A stretch of DNA of 64,000 nucleotides from Malaya genurostris. Taxonomy: Eukaryota > Arthropoda > Insecta > Diptera > Culicidae. Position numbers and translations under genes: made by a program. Position 1 is the stretch's first letter. Every line of letters begins with the position of its first letter. The notes under the pieces are model-generated. The model saw only the letters and a list, made by a program, of their open reading frames with translations, did no database searches and was not told the DNA's origin. Where the stretch lies: NCBI RefSeq assembly GCF_030247185.1, contig NC_080572.1:124000928-124064927 (forward strand). The letters are read 5' to 3'. Of the stretch, positions 42,845-56,300 are shown piece by piece.

Positions 42845-44351
42845 GATGGACTTTCGGATCATCGCACTCATTTCTCTCATTCCCTTTTCCTATCCTCAAT
42901 TCATTCAAATACATGACATTTCGAATAATCCGGGTGCGTTAATTATGAAAGTTGGAGAAGGTAGAATTAGTTCAGGCTATGATAAGGTTTTGCACATTAT
43001 AGAATTAAACCAGTTCCAGAATTCAATTACTACAATTAAAAATGTGTTGAATCGAATCAACAATAAAACAGGAGATTTTTCAAATTTAATCGAATTAAAG
43101 CTTTCAATGATAAATGATACATTCATGAGCCTTCTCCCAAGAAACAGAAAGGTAAAAAGATCAATAGAAGTGTTAGGAAGCACTATCAAACTAATCACCG
43201 GAAATTTAGACGCCCAGGATTTGAGAAATATTAATGCAGATCTATATGCACTGAAAAACAATGAAAATAGCTTATTAAATGAAAATAACAAACAAATATC
43301 TATCAATGCAAATTTTCAAGAACGAATTAATATTGTAAACAATCAGATCAAGGATCATGAGAACAGTTTAGCTAAAATTTTACTTAAAGAAGATTATATC
43401 ATAACTGAATCCACTAAAATTTCAATCTTATTTCAATTAGATATGCTCTTAAACTCATTACATTCTATAGAAAATAGCTTACCACTCGTCAAGGTCAACA
43501 TAATAAACAAACAAATTTTATCAAATAGTGAACTAGAGGTCATAGCAGCAAAGCTAACCAAGCAAGGATTCAAGATTGATAGTTTAGACGAAGTTTGCGT
43601 GTACCTGACAACTACAGCGTTTTATCAAGGAGATAACATCATTATCAGCATCAATATCCCTAACGTACAGCCTATTGTGTTTGACAAAATGCTTTTATTA
43701 CCGCTACCTGTGAACAACAAAACAGTGAACATTGACCACAAAGTAATCTTCAAACATGTAAACGAGACGTTAGCCGTTTCTACAGGATGCCAAGAAACGC
43801 CCAAAATTACTATCTGTAAACGAGAACTATTGACAAACATCAGTGCAGATGATTGCATCGCACCATTGATTAGAGGTTTGAACGGAAAATGTCCCTTCTC
43901 AGAATTGCCACAAACCATCGAATATGAATTACCCGCACCTGGTACCATAATAGTCAAAGCGCTCACCAACAAAATTACATTGAGCAGCACGTGTGGAATT
44001 AATCAAAAAGAGTTGAAAGGCATTTTTCTCGTCTCATTCCACAATTGTACCATCATTATTGGAAACAAATTATTTGAAAACTACGAAATTCAATTCCGTC
44101 ACCCTATTATCGCACCACTAAGGTCAAACCAAATCGCAGAAACACATTTGGAAAAATACGTCAACATAACCCAGTTACATGACCTACATATCGAAACCAG
44201 GAAGAACCTTCAATCTTTGGAATTGAAACAACATTTATCAATTGGTTCCTTCATATGCGCAGTTATCCTGATTACAACAATTCTAGGCATCGTTTATCAT
44301 AAAACCAAAATATCTTCAACAGCATTAGTCGAACGCACGGGTCGTGCTTCT

Positions 44352-44365
44352 GTAAGGGATGGAGG
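44352..44365 (+). promoter_or_regulatory. Gypsy-group polypurine tract
   Basis: GTAAGGGATGGAGG, purine-rich, immediately before the 3' LTR and inside the env reading frame. Confidence 0.7.
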
Positions 44366-45214
<849 letters not shown>

Positions 45215-45335
45215 GCGGGAGGGGCCAGGTGAATTACTGTCTGATACTGGTAAAGATATCGGGTTCGATTCCTGATGTGATCAAGGATCTTCCCGGGTTG
45301 GAAATTTTCTTGATTAACCCTGGATAGTAAATCCG
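45215..45335 (+). mobile_element. SINE-like fragment with pol III B box
   Basis: GGGTTCGATTCC at about 45268-45279 matches the tRNA B box consensus. It is followed by CAAGGATCTTCCCGGGTTGGAAATTTTCTTGATTAACCCTG, a conserved-looking tail of insect SINE type. Not the same family as the other four SINEs. The 5' limit is uncertain. Confidence 0.5.
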
Positions 45336-46051
45336 AAATATTTGAATGTTATTTTGTGGTCAGTCGTTCTTTTGAAGAAAAATCAATACCTGCTAGATTA
45401 ATCAGATCGTTTTCTTTTGTTTACTGGTTAAGATATGTGCAAAAATATTAATTATCATTTAGATAACTCGTTCTGCTCACACCTTTGTAGGGGTATGATG
45501 TGGGACCATCATCATCATCAATTCTCATCGAAAAAATGAGAGAGCATAATTGCCAACGTCACTCTTCCCTCTATGACAAGACGAAACCAAACTAACGTCT
45601 TCAGGTAGCAACAGCAGAATTGAAATTTTCATTCTTGCATCGGTGTATTGAAAATATGTGACGCTTGGCTATAAAAAGTGACTAAAATATGGCAAATCGA
45701 AGTAATTACATCCCAGAACTTCTTTGGAAACCAAAACTACTACAAATTCGAGCATAAACAGTTAAAACTTATTGTGAAACCTTTTTCTGTCGTTTTCAAT
45801 TCTCACAGCTTTGGTTGAATATCGACACTGCATACTATGGGATTTTCACTGAAAACTGCAAATGACTGAAAGGGCAAATGAAAGAAAAAACACAATTTTG
45901 AAACTGCTGTCCCGCTTATGTCATTGACTGGACATGGATTTCGTTCTCATAGTTTGCAAGCGAAACTGAGAGTGACAATAATTTCTTGTCATTTTCGTTT
46001 ATTTTTCAGTCAATGAAAATGACTTTTATTAGCTCTGGCTAATATAAAAAT
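45336..46051. other. Anonymous stretch
   Basis: No gene recognised. Short CATCATCAT run at about 45507. Confidence 0.35.
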
Positions 46052-46213
46052 GTGCAACTAAGGAGTGTATCAAAAATAAGCTATCCTAATACATTCGTGT
46101 TCTACGCATGCAATTGTGCTAGTTTTTATGCTCAGATCACAGCATGCTGTGCGTTAGGCTGTCAGCTTTCGTTTGTTTACTTTTTTGTGCGGTTGAGATT
46201 CAGCGTTTTCAAA

Positions 46214-46474
46214 ATGTCGTGTATTGAAAAGGAAGTGAAAATTAAGGTTCTGGACACATGGCTAAGTGAGAAGGGTATTACTATGCGAAAATTGTCGAAG
46301 CAATCTGAAATTCATCATGCCACCATCATTAATAAGTTTGGAGAACACTATTCTACGGAATACCGGAACTATCGATCTGAGGTTCTTCAGAAGAGATTGC
46401 TGCCTTTATATAAGAAGCTTAGTACACCTCCACCGACGACACGACCAGGCACTCCGAAGAAAAATCAGCATTAA
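46214..46474 (+). pseudogene. ITm transposase N-terminal relic
   Basis: Starts MSCIEKEVKIKVLDTWLSEK and has a helix-turn-helix-like part (ITMRKLSKQSEIHHATIINKF), then a basic Pro-rich linker (TRPGTPKKN). This is the DNA-binding end of a Tc1/mariner-type transposase. The frame stops at 46472. It probably belongs with the C-terminal relic at 47336-47613, about 860 bp of unrelated or decayed sequence apart. Confidence 0.6.
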
Positions 46475-47335
46475 AACTGTTCGCTAACGATTCACCGCCA
46501 GTTACCACAAATCTAGCGACCCCTTGTGAATGATAAAAATAATCTTCTCGAGCAACACTGTTTAAGTTGCTATGGACTAGTTACCAAGGAACCCCAAAAC
46601 AAATAAACATGTTTTGAAAGCGGTGAAATAGTTCTATTAGTGTTAAACTTTGTCCAAATTAAGCAGAAATGCGTTTAAATGAACTCGATTTTCGGAATTT
46701 AATCGAAACTAAGGATGAAACCAACGAACGAGGACAATGATCTGCTTCCAGCGATTCATCCGTACACTTCAACTGCTAGCTTTTCTGGGCAGTAGGATTC
46801 GGTGTAATATACCGGTGTCAAAATTGTTTTGTGTCGGTTGATTGCCCAGTAGTGGAAACAGTATTTCACCTTGTTGGCCACTATTCGAGGATTACTAGTG
46901 GAATTCCACAAAGAAATCATTTTACCGTGCGTTATGCAGGTACCGCAGAGCACTAGCCTCGCTCAGCTCGTCGGTCATTTCCATGTCTTCCTTCTCACAC
47001 AACGGTTTCAAGCCAAGACCTGAATTTTGAACTTGGCTTTATAAAAGACATAACTCATACTCCTCAATTTTTACATTCCGCTCGAGTCAGGTAAATCCAT
47101 TAAAATGTTCCGTAATATAATAACCGATCTGAAATTTATTTTGTTTACATTCATCTTACCATCGATATGTAGTTACCAAGGTTATGGTGACTGTTATTCA
47201 AAATCAATAAATATATCAACTTGTGCTACCAGTTTAAAAAAATTCACTAGTATTTTCGATTTGACATTTCCAGTTACTGAGGGGTAGTTAAATTTACGAT
47301 ACAGTTTTGATAGACGAGTGGCAGGTCGTGTCGTC
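46475..47335. other. Unassigned stretch between transposase parts
   Basis: No clear element ends. A minus-strand ORF at 46756-46953 is not recognised. It may be an insertion into, or the decayed centre of, the surrounding relic. Confidence 0.3.
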
Positions 47336-47613
47336 GCCTCCACTCTTTTGGTCGGATTTAGCGTCGCGTTCACTATGCCAAAACCACTCTCAATTGGCTT
47401 GCGCAAAAGGGTATAAATTTCGATGAGAAAAATATCAATCCACCAAATTGCCCTCAGCTTCGAGCCATCGAACGTTACTGGGCAATCGTGAAGAGGGCCT
47501 TCAAGAAGACTGATAAGGCAGCTGGAAAGATGCAGGATTTCAAAAAAATTTGGGCTCAAGCGTCCAAAAAATGCGATGCAACACTTGTTCGGAACTTGAT
47601 GAAGAGCGTTTGA
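47336..47613 (+). pseudogene. DD37E-type transposase C-terminal relic
   Basis: TGG-TCG-GAT at 47349-47357 gives the Trp and second catalytic Asp. After one frameshift, HYAKTTLNWLAQKGINF and NPPNCPQLRAIERYWAI follow. Allowing for the shift, 37 residues separate Asp and Glu. It ends with a stop at 47611. The sequence differs clearly from the DD37E elements at 15493 and 50233, so it is another lineage. Confidence 0.7.
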
Positions 47614-47764
47614 TCAAAAGTTCGAAAATTTGTGAAGTGATAACTTAAATTTCATCCGGTTTTCATTATTCTCAAGGTTAACCTCGTACAATAAATGATC
47701 AATTTTTGGTTTGAATAAAATATCGTTTTTTAGCATTGTGTCCGTTACGTCACTTATACGATTA
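47614..47764. other. Spacer ending at mariner insertion
   Basis: 3' flank of the relic above, ends in TTA with the TA target of the mariner. Confidence 0.4.
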
Positions 47765-49058
47765 ACAGATCGGCTGAAAAGTTCGTATCGTTTCTATGAG
47801 AGGGCGCCACTAGAATTAAATCCATACCATTTTCAGTTAGTACCAACCTTCAAAAGATACGTGTATAAATTTGACAGCTGTCTGATTATTACTTTGTGAG
47901 ATATTGCATTTTGAGTGAAGCTACTTTTGTATTGTGAAAAAAATGGAAAAAAAGGAATTTCGTGTGTTGATGAAACACTACTTTTTGATGAAAAAAAGTG
48001 CCGCCGATACCAAAAAATGGCTTGATGAGTGTTATCCAGACTCTGCACCGGGCGAAGCAACAATTCGGAAGTGGTTTGCAAAATTTCGTACTGGTCATAT
48101 GAGAACCGAAGACGATGAACGCAGTGGACGTCCAAAAGAGGCTGTTACCGATGAAAACGTGAAAAAAATCCACAAAATGATTTTCAATGACCGTAAAGTG
48201 AAGTTGATCGAGATAGCTGACACCCTAAAGATATCAAAGGAACGTGTTGGACATATTATTCACGAATATTTGGATATGAGAAAGCTTTGTGCAAAATGGG
48301 TGCCGCGTGAGCTCACAATCGATCAAAAACAACATCGAATTGATTATTCTGAGCAATAGTTTGGAGCTGTTATATCGAAATAAAACCGATTTTTTTCGTC
48401 TATATAAAACAATGGACGAAACATCGCTCCATCACTTCACTCCGGAGTCCAATCGACAGTCAGCTGAGTGGACTGCACGCGATGAACCGAACCCAAAGCG
48501 TGGAAAGACTCAACAATCGGCCGGTAAGGTTATGGCGTCTGTATTTCGGGATTCGCATGGTATAATTTTCATCGACTACCTTGAAAAGGGAAAAACCATC
48601 AACAGTGACTATTATATAGCGTTATTAGAGCGTTTGAAGGACGAAATTTCTAAAAAAAAACGGCCTCATTTGAAGAAGAAAAAAGTTTTGTTTCATCAAG
48701 ACAATGCACCGTGTCACAAGTCGATGAAAACCATGCTGAAATTGAACGAATTGGGCTTCGAATTGCTCCCTCATCCACCGTATTCTTCAGATTTGGCCCC
48801 CAGTGACTTTTTCCTGTTCTCAGACCTCAAGAGAATGCTCGCTGGTAAAAAATTTAGAACCAATGAAGAGGTAATCGCTGAAACTGAGGCCTTTTGAGGC
48901 AAAGGACAAATCGTACTACAAAAATGGTATTGAAAAGTTGGAAGATCGCTATAATCGCTGTATCGCCTCTGATGGCAATTATGTTGAATAATAAAAACGA
49001 ATTTTGGCAAAAAAATGTGTGTTTCTATTAAACGATACGAACTTTTCAGCCGAACTGT
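47765..49058 (+). mobile_element. mariner transposon, complete ends
   Basis: 1294 bp. The terminal repeats, ACAGATCGGCTGAAAAGTTCG left and ACAGTTCGGCTGAAAAGTTCG as reverse complement right, continue to TATCGTTT, about 28 bp with one mismatch. TA flanks both ends (47763-47764 and 49059-49060), the mariner target duplication. It carries one transposase gene with two frameshifts. Confidence 0.95.
47943..48991 (+). pseudogene. mariner transposase (DD34D), two frameshifts
   Basis: Cuts and pastes the element through its terminal repeats. First frame: EKKEFRVLMKHYFLMKKSAA (DNA-binding part), SGRPKEAV linker, WVPRELT signature, ending at a stop at 48357 just after YSEQ. The next frame carries TMDETSLHHF (first Asp), FHQDNAPCHKS (second Asp) and YSSDLAPSDFFLF (third Asp, 34 residues after the second). 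The first of these motifs deviates from the usual YSPDLAPSD by a Ser. A T-run near 48892 causes a second shift; the last 30 residues are in another frame and end at TAA 48989-48991. Full length would be normal for mariner. Confidence 0.92.
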
Positions 49059-50232
49059 TAAATTAAACTGGCAACATATTTTGAGTATAGAAGGAAACGT
49101 CAATGAAGAAGTGGAAAAGCTCTATGTAATTATTAACAACTTAATTAAAAAGCTTACTCCAACTAAACGTTAACAAATGTAGTTCAGTAACGTTCAGTAG
49201 AAAAATCATGTCTCCTTCTATTAGCATATATTTAGGAAACCAACCTGTAGAAAAATGTAAAATGCGCTTTGTAGACTAAACTGGACTACATTTCCTCTTC
49301 CATCATATAAAGCGCGTTGTATGCTCATAAACTTACAAACAGTCGAAGAACGCCGCACAGTTACAATGCTTTATTTTATCAACGATATTATTTCTCAACG
49401 AGTACAATCTGAATCTTTGCTTTCACAACTAAAACTTATGCTCCTAGTCGCCATCTCAGAAGTCGTCAAATATTTTCGGAAAAAAATATAAAACAAATTA
49501 TGCCAAAAATAACCCGGTTAATCAAATGGTGCGCTTTTATAACGAAAACTGCCAAAAATGATCTAACTATGTCCAGGAAACAAAATAAAGAAAAATTGGA
49601 ACCAAATCGTAGAAATAAATATTGTTTCCATACTGTATGGTTTTTTATTTCTGACGTTCCAACCAAAAGCGAATAAATCGGAACCGAGAGCTGTTTATTT
49701 TGTTGACTGTCTCTGATGCGATCTGATGTCTCTAAATGCGAACTGAAAATATGCTTACAATCATCATTAACGAAGTTAAAAATATTGGTAAGAAAACAAA
49801 ATATTATTACTACATCCTCTACATCCTCATAATTGTGATAAAAATTACTTTTATCATGGACAAAATCAATTCATCTTAAACCATTAGATTACTCAGGCTG
49901 TGTTGTAGAAAATAAGACACAAAAAGGATCATGGAAAACTCAGTTCAAGTACAACTGTCTTAAAATTTTCAAGGAATGATGTCCTAGCCTTGACATTATT
50001 TTGAATTTAATCGAAAACGTGCTCACATCACTAGTTCTTCAAATCCAGTTTCCATTTCAAACAGACAGGAAACTACTTGTCTACCTTCATTTCCGAGATG
50101 AAGTTTCGGACTCAAGATCAACTAACTAGAGGTTAGCAATGTAAAACTTTTGTTCCGGCACCTATCTGAAGTCAATCTCGATATAGCAATCTTGATTTGA
50201 TAAGCCAATACCGGTAAAACTTTCTTGTACTA
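49059..50232. other. Anonymous stretch
   Basis: About 1.2 kb, AT-rich, no gene recognised. Ends with the TA target of the next transposon. Confidence 0.4.
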
Positions 50233-51486
50233 AAGACTGTCCCAGAAAGTATGGACGCAACCAAAAACCGCTGCCATTTCGCAATGGTTCAGAATCTGTC
50301 AGTTTTTATGGCTGCGTCCTGTTGTTTACACTCTTCTCTAACCACTTTTGCAGTTGTTTATTCGTTCTCATTAGTTTGTTTCGAAATGCGTGGACTTTCA
50401 GCAGAACAACGTCGAAAAATTGTGTACAAATGGTGCACAGAACGCGGACTGTCACTGAGAAAGATAGCAAAAATAGAAGTAAGGAGTAAGTGGAAAAGCC
50501 GGGCGAAATGCAATCAGGAAGTTCGGTGAGAACTAAACACCTTTGAGGATAAACCGAAAACGGGTCGAAAAAAAGGTCATGCTAACCCTCAGTTGGATAA
50601 ACGTATACGGAAGGCGTTCAAGCAAAAGAAGGAGATTTCAGTTCGGGATGTGGCCAAAAAAGGGGGCACTTCGAAGTCAAATGTTCTTCATGCTAAAGAA
50701 CGTTTGAATCTTCGAACCTATAAGAAGCAGAAACAACTAAAACGTAGTCCGAAATAAGAAGCATCGATTAGGCCGAGGGTTCGAAAGCTGTACAATACGA
50801 TTCTTGCTGGAAATTTGAACTGCATAGTCATGAACGACGAAACCTACTTGAAACTCGATTACAAATCCTTGCCGGGACCACAATATTATACGGTGTGAGA
50901 AGGACAAGTGTTAAACCAGTCCGAGATATCGATTGAAGTCGAAAAATTTGGTAAGAAAGCTATGGTCTGGCAAGCAATTTGTAGCTGCGGTAAGATTTCG
51001 AAACCATTCATCACCACTATTTCAATGAACAGCGAAATATACATCAAGGAATGTTTACAAAAACGACTTCTACCCATGATTCGAAGCCACAAGGATCCTG
51101 TTGTCTTCTGGCCAATTCTTGCTTCTTGCCACTACTCGTAATCAACGGTAGAATGGTATACTATCAAAAATGTCACTTTCGTCCCAAAAGACATGAATCC
51201 ACCAAATTGCCCACAAATTCGACCAATTGAGGAATTTTGGGCATTAACGAACATGTCTCGGCAGCCGAAACCATTCAACAGTTAAAAAAATATTGGAAAA
51301 AAGTGTCAAAACTTGTCGTCAAGAAGTCTGTATGGAATTTAATGAGGAACGTTCGCAAAGGTTGAGAATAATATTCTGTTGTTGTAGTCTAATATTATCA
51401 GTATAATGAATAAAATTTGAATATCTAACACTTGTGAATTATTTACAGCGAATTAAAAGTGCGTCCATACTTTCTGGGACAGTCTT
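50233..51486 (+). mobile_element. DD37E Tc1/mariner transposon, complete ends
   Basis: 1254 bp. The left end AAGACTGTCCCAGAAAGTATGGACGCA and the right end are perfect inverted repeats over 26 bp or more. TA at both flanks (50231-50232, 51487-51488). It contains a decayed transposase of the DD37E class described from mosquitoes (ITmD37E). The element at 15493-16232 shares its termini. Confidence 0.95.
50386..51365 (+). pseudogene. DD37E transposase, decayed
   Basis: ATG at 50386: MRGLSAEQRRKIVYKWCTER begins the helix-turn-helix part, which is lost at a stop (50527) near a frame disturbance. Later pieces: KTGRKKGHANPQLDKRI linker, IVMNDETYLKLDYKS (first Asp, about 50830), an inactive second site where WPI replaces WPD at about 51111-51119, a stop shortly after, and NPPNCPQIRPIEEFWAL (Glu, about 51215). 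From the altered site to the Glu there are 37 residues. With several stops, a missing catalytic Asp and an early stop the protein is inactive. Confidence 0.88.
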
Positions 51487-52299
51487 TACGTTTGGTTGGA
51501 CCGCTGCTTGAATATGTTCCCTTACTGAGCTTCCCCGAGTCAGCTGCCCTCGTTTGTCGCCACTACTATCTTTCGCTTTGCTTGTCAGATGTTTCTTGAT
51601 TATCTTGATCATACGATTGAATGTTGATTACGAGTTGTTCCCCTATACATTTATGTAACGAGGTGGTATTTGCGAAGTTAGTCTTGAACTTCGAAAATTT
51701 ACAAAAACCTAAGGAACAAAGTCGGCATTTGTATAAACTAAATTAGAAATTCTTTCAGTTTTACTTACCAACTCATTTACGAGAGATGCAACTGTAACTT
51801 CTTGATATATCACAGCACTTATCAAACCATGGTAGTAGGAACTGAATATTTTTATAAAGTACGATAGATATTTGGTGGCTTTGTATTCATCCTATGCGAA
51901 AATTGGCTTAGTCCGCTAGTAGAAATCTATGTTTTTTTGAAACCGGATCACAAAGTCAAAAAGTTTTGTTTCCTCATAAATCGTGAAATGATTATGTCAA
52001 GTTTACATTATGCAAATAGGAGTTTTAAATAAAGAATTTTTCATGAATTTATAACCTTGGAGTCCGGATTTTATTTGGCATTATGAACCCAAATTTGCGT
52101 ATATATGTAAATTTTTTGGTTCAAAAATTGATAGTTTCCCACTAATACTGCTTGTACTAAAACATTTGAAAATTTTATAATCAAAAGATCAGTTCTACAA
52201 AAAGGCATCGATTAGCAATCAGATTTACAAATCAAATTGAACTGTATAGTACCTGCACGCATATGAACATGTACAAAAGATCTGTTTAATTATTATGTG
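51487..52299. other. Anonymous stretch
   Basis: AT-rich, no gene or element recognised. Confidence 0.4.
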
Positions 52300-52492
52300 C
52301 CGGGTTGGCGGTTCAATGCATAGGGCACTGGTCAGTCAGTATGTTTGAGCGCCGACCTGGAAGGATTCAGTAGGATCGTAGTACTAGCAATGAAATGATT
52401 CTGTACGCTAAAAATCAGTTGCGAAATCTGTTCAAACAAAAAGGCCAAATTCCACAAAAGGAATGTAATACAAAGACTTTGACTTTGCTGTG
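52300..52492 (+). mobile_element. tRNA-derived SINE, copy 3
   Basis: GCCGGGTTGGCGGTTCAATGC start, ATGTTTGAGCGCCGACCTGG region corresponding to the B box, and AAAGGCCAAATTCCACAAAAGG tail followed by GACTTTGACTT. Same family as copies at 7619, 18905 and 57650. Confidence 0.82.
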
Positions 52493-52737
52493 TAAATCAA
52501 CTTCGTATATCAAAAATTGAAGAGTTCGAGTGAAATTTTCTTCACTACTTATTCTTTTTGCTATCCTTTTCGTCAGTCTTTTTTACTCTAACAAACCGAA
52601 GAAATCAGTAACTTTCATTTTTGTTCGTCAAAAAGCGATATATTTTCCACTGTCACTGCAACAGTTTGATTGCATAAACTTTTTATATCCTGCTTAAAAA
52701 TTTAATATGGCATCCCTAATGTGAATGACATATACAC
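52493..52737. other. Anonymous spacer
   Basis: Nothing recognised. Confidence 0.3.
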
Positions 52738-52985
52738 TCTCACCAACTGTTACCTATTTTTGGGTCAAAACCTACCCAAAATCAACTAAAGTTCATACCT
52801 CTGAGCTAAAGCTATGTGCCATATCAAATAAACGATCTGAAGAAAAACAAACTAAAGTTCATCTCTCCAATTTTAGGTAACGACCTAATTTTGGGTAGCT
52901 TATAGAAGAGCTCGACAATGAGTGATTTCTCCTCAAAAAATAGGTAAAAATGATTTTCAGTTTAGCATTTATGTGTGAGCAAAAA
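52738..52985. repeat. Possible inverted-repeat sequence
   Basis: ACCTACCCAAAATCAACTAAAGTTCAT near 52768-52795 and its partial complement near 52853-52900 (AACTAAAGTTCATC...AATTTTGGGTAGCT), plus ACCTATTTTT/AAAAAATAGGT flanks near 52750 and 52938. Could be a small MITE; ends not defined. Confidence 0.3.
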
Positions 52986-53149
52986 GTTCCTGTCAAAATT
53001 GTTAACCTAGAGTCTAAAAATCTATAACATTGGCAATATCATTTTCGTATGTTTTAGATACAATTAGAGGAGGAGCAAATTTTACACTTGCACTTGACTC
53101 GAGTTTCATACTCTTTCACTTGTTTTTGTTTTCATTTCCAAAGATTTCT

Positions 53150-53300
53150 CTTTCCGCGCAATTTTCTCGGAGATTGTTGAACCGATTTTAACAAACTTAT
53201 GCTCGTTTGCAAGCTACTCTTAGGAGTTGAATCAAGTTCGAAGATCAATAAGCTGTTACTTTCGTTTCCGGAGATATTACGGTATAAGTGACGGCCTTGT
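53150..53300. repeat. Degenerate dispersed repeat, cluster 4
   Basis: GCGCAATTTTCTCGGAGATTGTTGAACCGATTTTAACAAACTTATGCTCGTTTGCAAGC and TCCGGAGATATTACGGTATAAGTGACG closely parallel 18410-18530. Confidence 0.65.
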
Positions 53301-56300
53301 GCACAACAATCTACAGTGGACCCAAACTTTTGCATAGTAATGTATGCAATTATGTTTTTTTTTCAGCAATTTAGCAGTAGGCAGCTTGAATCGATCTACT
53401 TATAAAAATGTTCTGTATTCAAAAACAGTCTTTCAAGAACTTTGCAGTATAAGAATCACGTAGAACTCGTACTACAGGGATAGGATGAAAAACTCACTGA
53501 AAAACATATCAGCATCTACGTTTCATTTGCGACAAGTTTGATCTAAATCGATCCAGCCATATGTAAGATCTAGGCCTCTTTGTTCTGTACACATACAGGA
53601 ACACATAGACATACGTCAGTACAAGCCCGTTTCAACTCAGTATACCACCGGCAATTGGTTGTTTTTGATGGAACAGAGTCACCGTAGCACTTTTCAGGTT
53701 ATTGCTGAGTTTATGCTGTGTTTTTTTTTATTGCAAAAAGCAATAATAAATTTACACACGAAATTGTTTCGAATCTGTTGTTTTGAGTATATCAACGCTA
53801 GTGTCATTTAAATCACTGTACCACGTGAACCGAACATCAGAATGTCAAGAAATTTGGGCAAGTATCTTTTTGAAGTACACGCATTGTAGCATAGTACTCA
53901 ACGCCATATATGTATCAGTTCCGGGACTTATTGATCCGCGTGGTCTTTTTCGTATTTTGAAAGCTCATAGCTCAGTGATCTGTACAAGAATTTATATAAT
54001 CTAACTACCAATAGTTTCGAAATTTTTCAACTTGAAAGTGTATTGCAACAACATTGAAGTATTTGAAAAGTACTCTATTGAAAACCCTGCCTGATTTGAC
54101 CCATGTCAGCACCAGCCAATCAGAACGCTTTCAGAGACGACGAATATTTCAACTTTTTCATCATTTGATGAGCACCACTTGTCGAAGCGTGACATTCGGC
54201 TTACGGGAGAGCAACATCGAGGACCTCACGCTTTTGGAATGAAGCGAGCGCCGAACAGCGGAATTGTTCCACAACCGAGAAACAGCCAGCCAGTAGAATT
54301 CGTCAGTCTACATGGGAACGCTGCTCAATTAATTTTTTCGGAATAAGAGCCGGATTTCATTGTGTCTTCCAAATGCACCAATTGATTCCGCCCGAAATGG
54401 ATTGTTCTGTCCTGTTGCAGGTCCTGTTGGTCATGACAATTCAAGGCACTTTTCAGTCCCACAGATCATCATTAAGAATTAGTTGAATTTTCTCCATGTC
54501 CTACCAAAAGCATTAGATTCATCAAAATGGAAGTTGAAAAAGATTGCACCGTCACTAACACATTCAATTACGACGGTAACAATCGCTCGCAATGAGAAAA
54601 CGAAAGTATTGATGTGTGATCTTTATACTAGTATGGGTGTCGTATCGAAATATGCTGTACGAAACAGGGTTGCCACATATACAGATTATTTTGTATTTTA
54701 TTTCTCCAGAAAATGACTTGCATCAACTAACCTGAGCGACGAGAGGGGTATTTTATATATCGTCACGAAATGTCATCTATAGTTTCTAACGAAAGTCTGT
54801 TTTGAACTTATTCGATACACTTATATTCACTTCCTTTTTAATTGATTTACAATACACTTCCCTAAAGCACATAATCTCTGTGCCTGACCTAACACCTATC
54901 TGAGATTATGTTAGATACACTAAACTATGCTTTAAATCCTCACGAACGCTGGTGTCCAAGTTTGATTACGGTGTAATAGTTGAATTAAGAAGCCCCTATA
55001 AATTCAAAAAGACCCCTTTTTATACTCAAAATACTGCTGACTAACCAAATATTGTATATATTTCAACTCGAACGTTGAAAATCTCGAAGATCTCAATTTT
55101 TTATGGATTTTGTCAGTGTCAAGAATAAATTTTCTTATGTGTAATGTACTCAAATAAATTACAAATTGGTCATTACAGAAACAGACTTCATCCTTCACCT
55201 AGAATACTACAACCACTTTTGAGAAACAAGAAGTATCTCTGATTTTCAAGAAGCATTGTTTCACGCCTAATTCTTTAATCTTAATATTAGATAACCAAAC
55301 CACATTCTACCTCACCTCTGTAATGGGAACACCCAACAACCTAATTTGCAAGAATTATCTGTGTTCGTGAGGTGCTCGAAATTGTGCTGGATCATATCGT
55401 TTATTTTTTAAATTTTATTTTTAGGTTGAGATTCATATCAATTTGATACAAAGTTCCGATTCGAGTTAAAAAGTATTTTTCTAAATATATTTCATGTTTC
55501 TATGCGGATTAAGAAATCACGAACGCCCTCATTTTATAATCTCCTAAATATACGCCGACGATAGTTAAATAATTATTGATTGATTTCATCTACTCCTTCT
55601 CATGTATGTATATTGACCTCGTATTTGCTAGGAACATCAATATAGAAAGCGGTAGATATATTTCATACTTTTCATATCATATGTCTATTGTATCATTGAT
55701 CAACCCAACGAATTAATGTTTTCTTCATTGGATGATTATAATCGGTTGTGAATATTTCATAAAAATGACAAATTTGAAAAATATTTTTCACAGATTTTCT
55801 AAATTATGATCGAAAATATGCATCACAAGTGGTACACAGATTTTAAAATGGCAACTCTGATCTGACCTCGAATTCAACTCGTTACTCTCTAACACGAACG
55901 CCTTCACAAAGGTTCTTTTCATAACTAATTACTATATTAAAGAACTATAAAAATTACTTCATAAAATTAAATTCTGTGTCAGAATGTTTAGTGTAATTTA
56001 TCCGTACTTTAATGTAGGGGCATCGTTTCAAATTCTAGTAGTGAAGAAGGGGAATGCTTTCATAATTCACACAATCGATCAACTAACTGATATTCGGAAG
56101 TGTTAAGGAAGCATACGAATTTTATTCGTGTTCACGACATCCAGTTAGGTATCTGGCATAACCCACCCGTCTTTTTATTCCGGTGTTCACTAAAGAATGC
56201 TAAAAGAAATTAAAATGACCGGTTGCCTTAATCTTGATCATAGAATTCAAGACACGAAGAACCACTATCGAAAACTTTCTACGCATGAGATTTTCTTTCA

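Noticed and set aside
54054..54716. Two plus-strand ORFs as a possible gene
   Set aside because: No recognisable domain, no splice pattern that joins them, composition like the surroundings.
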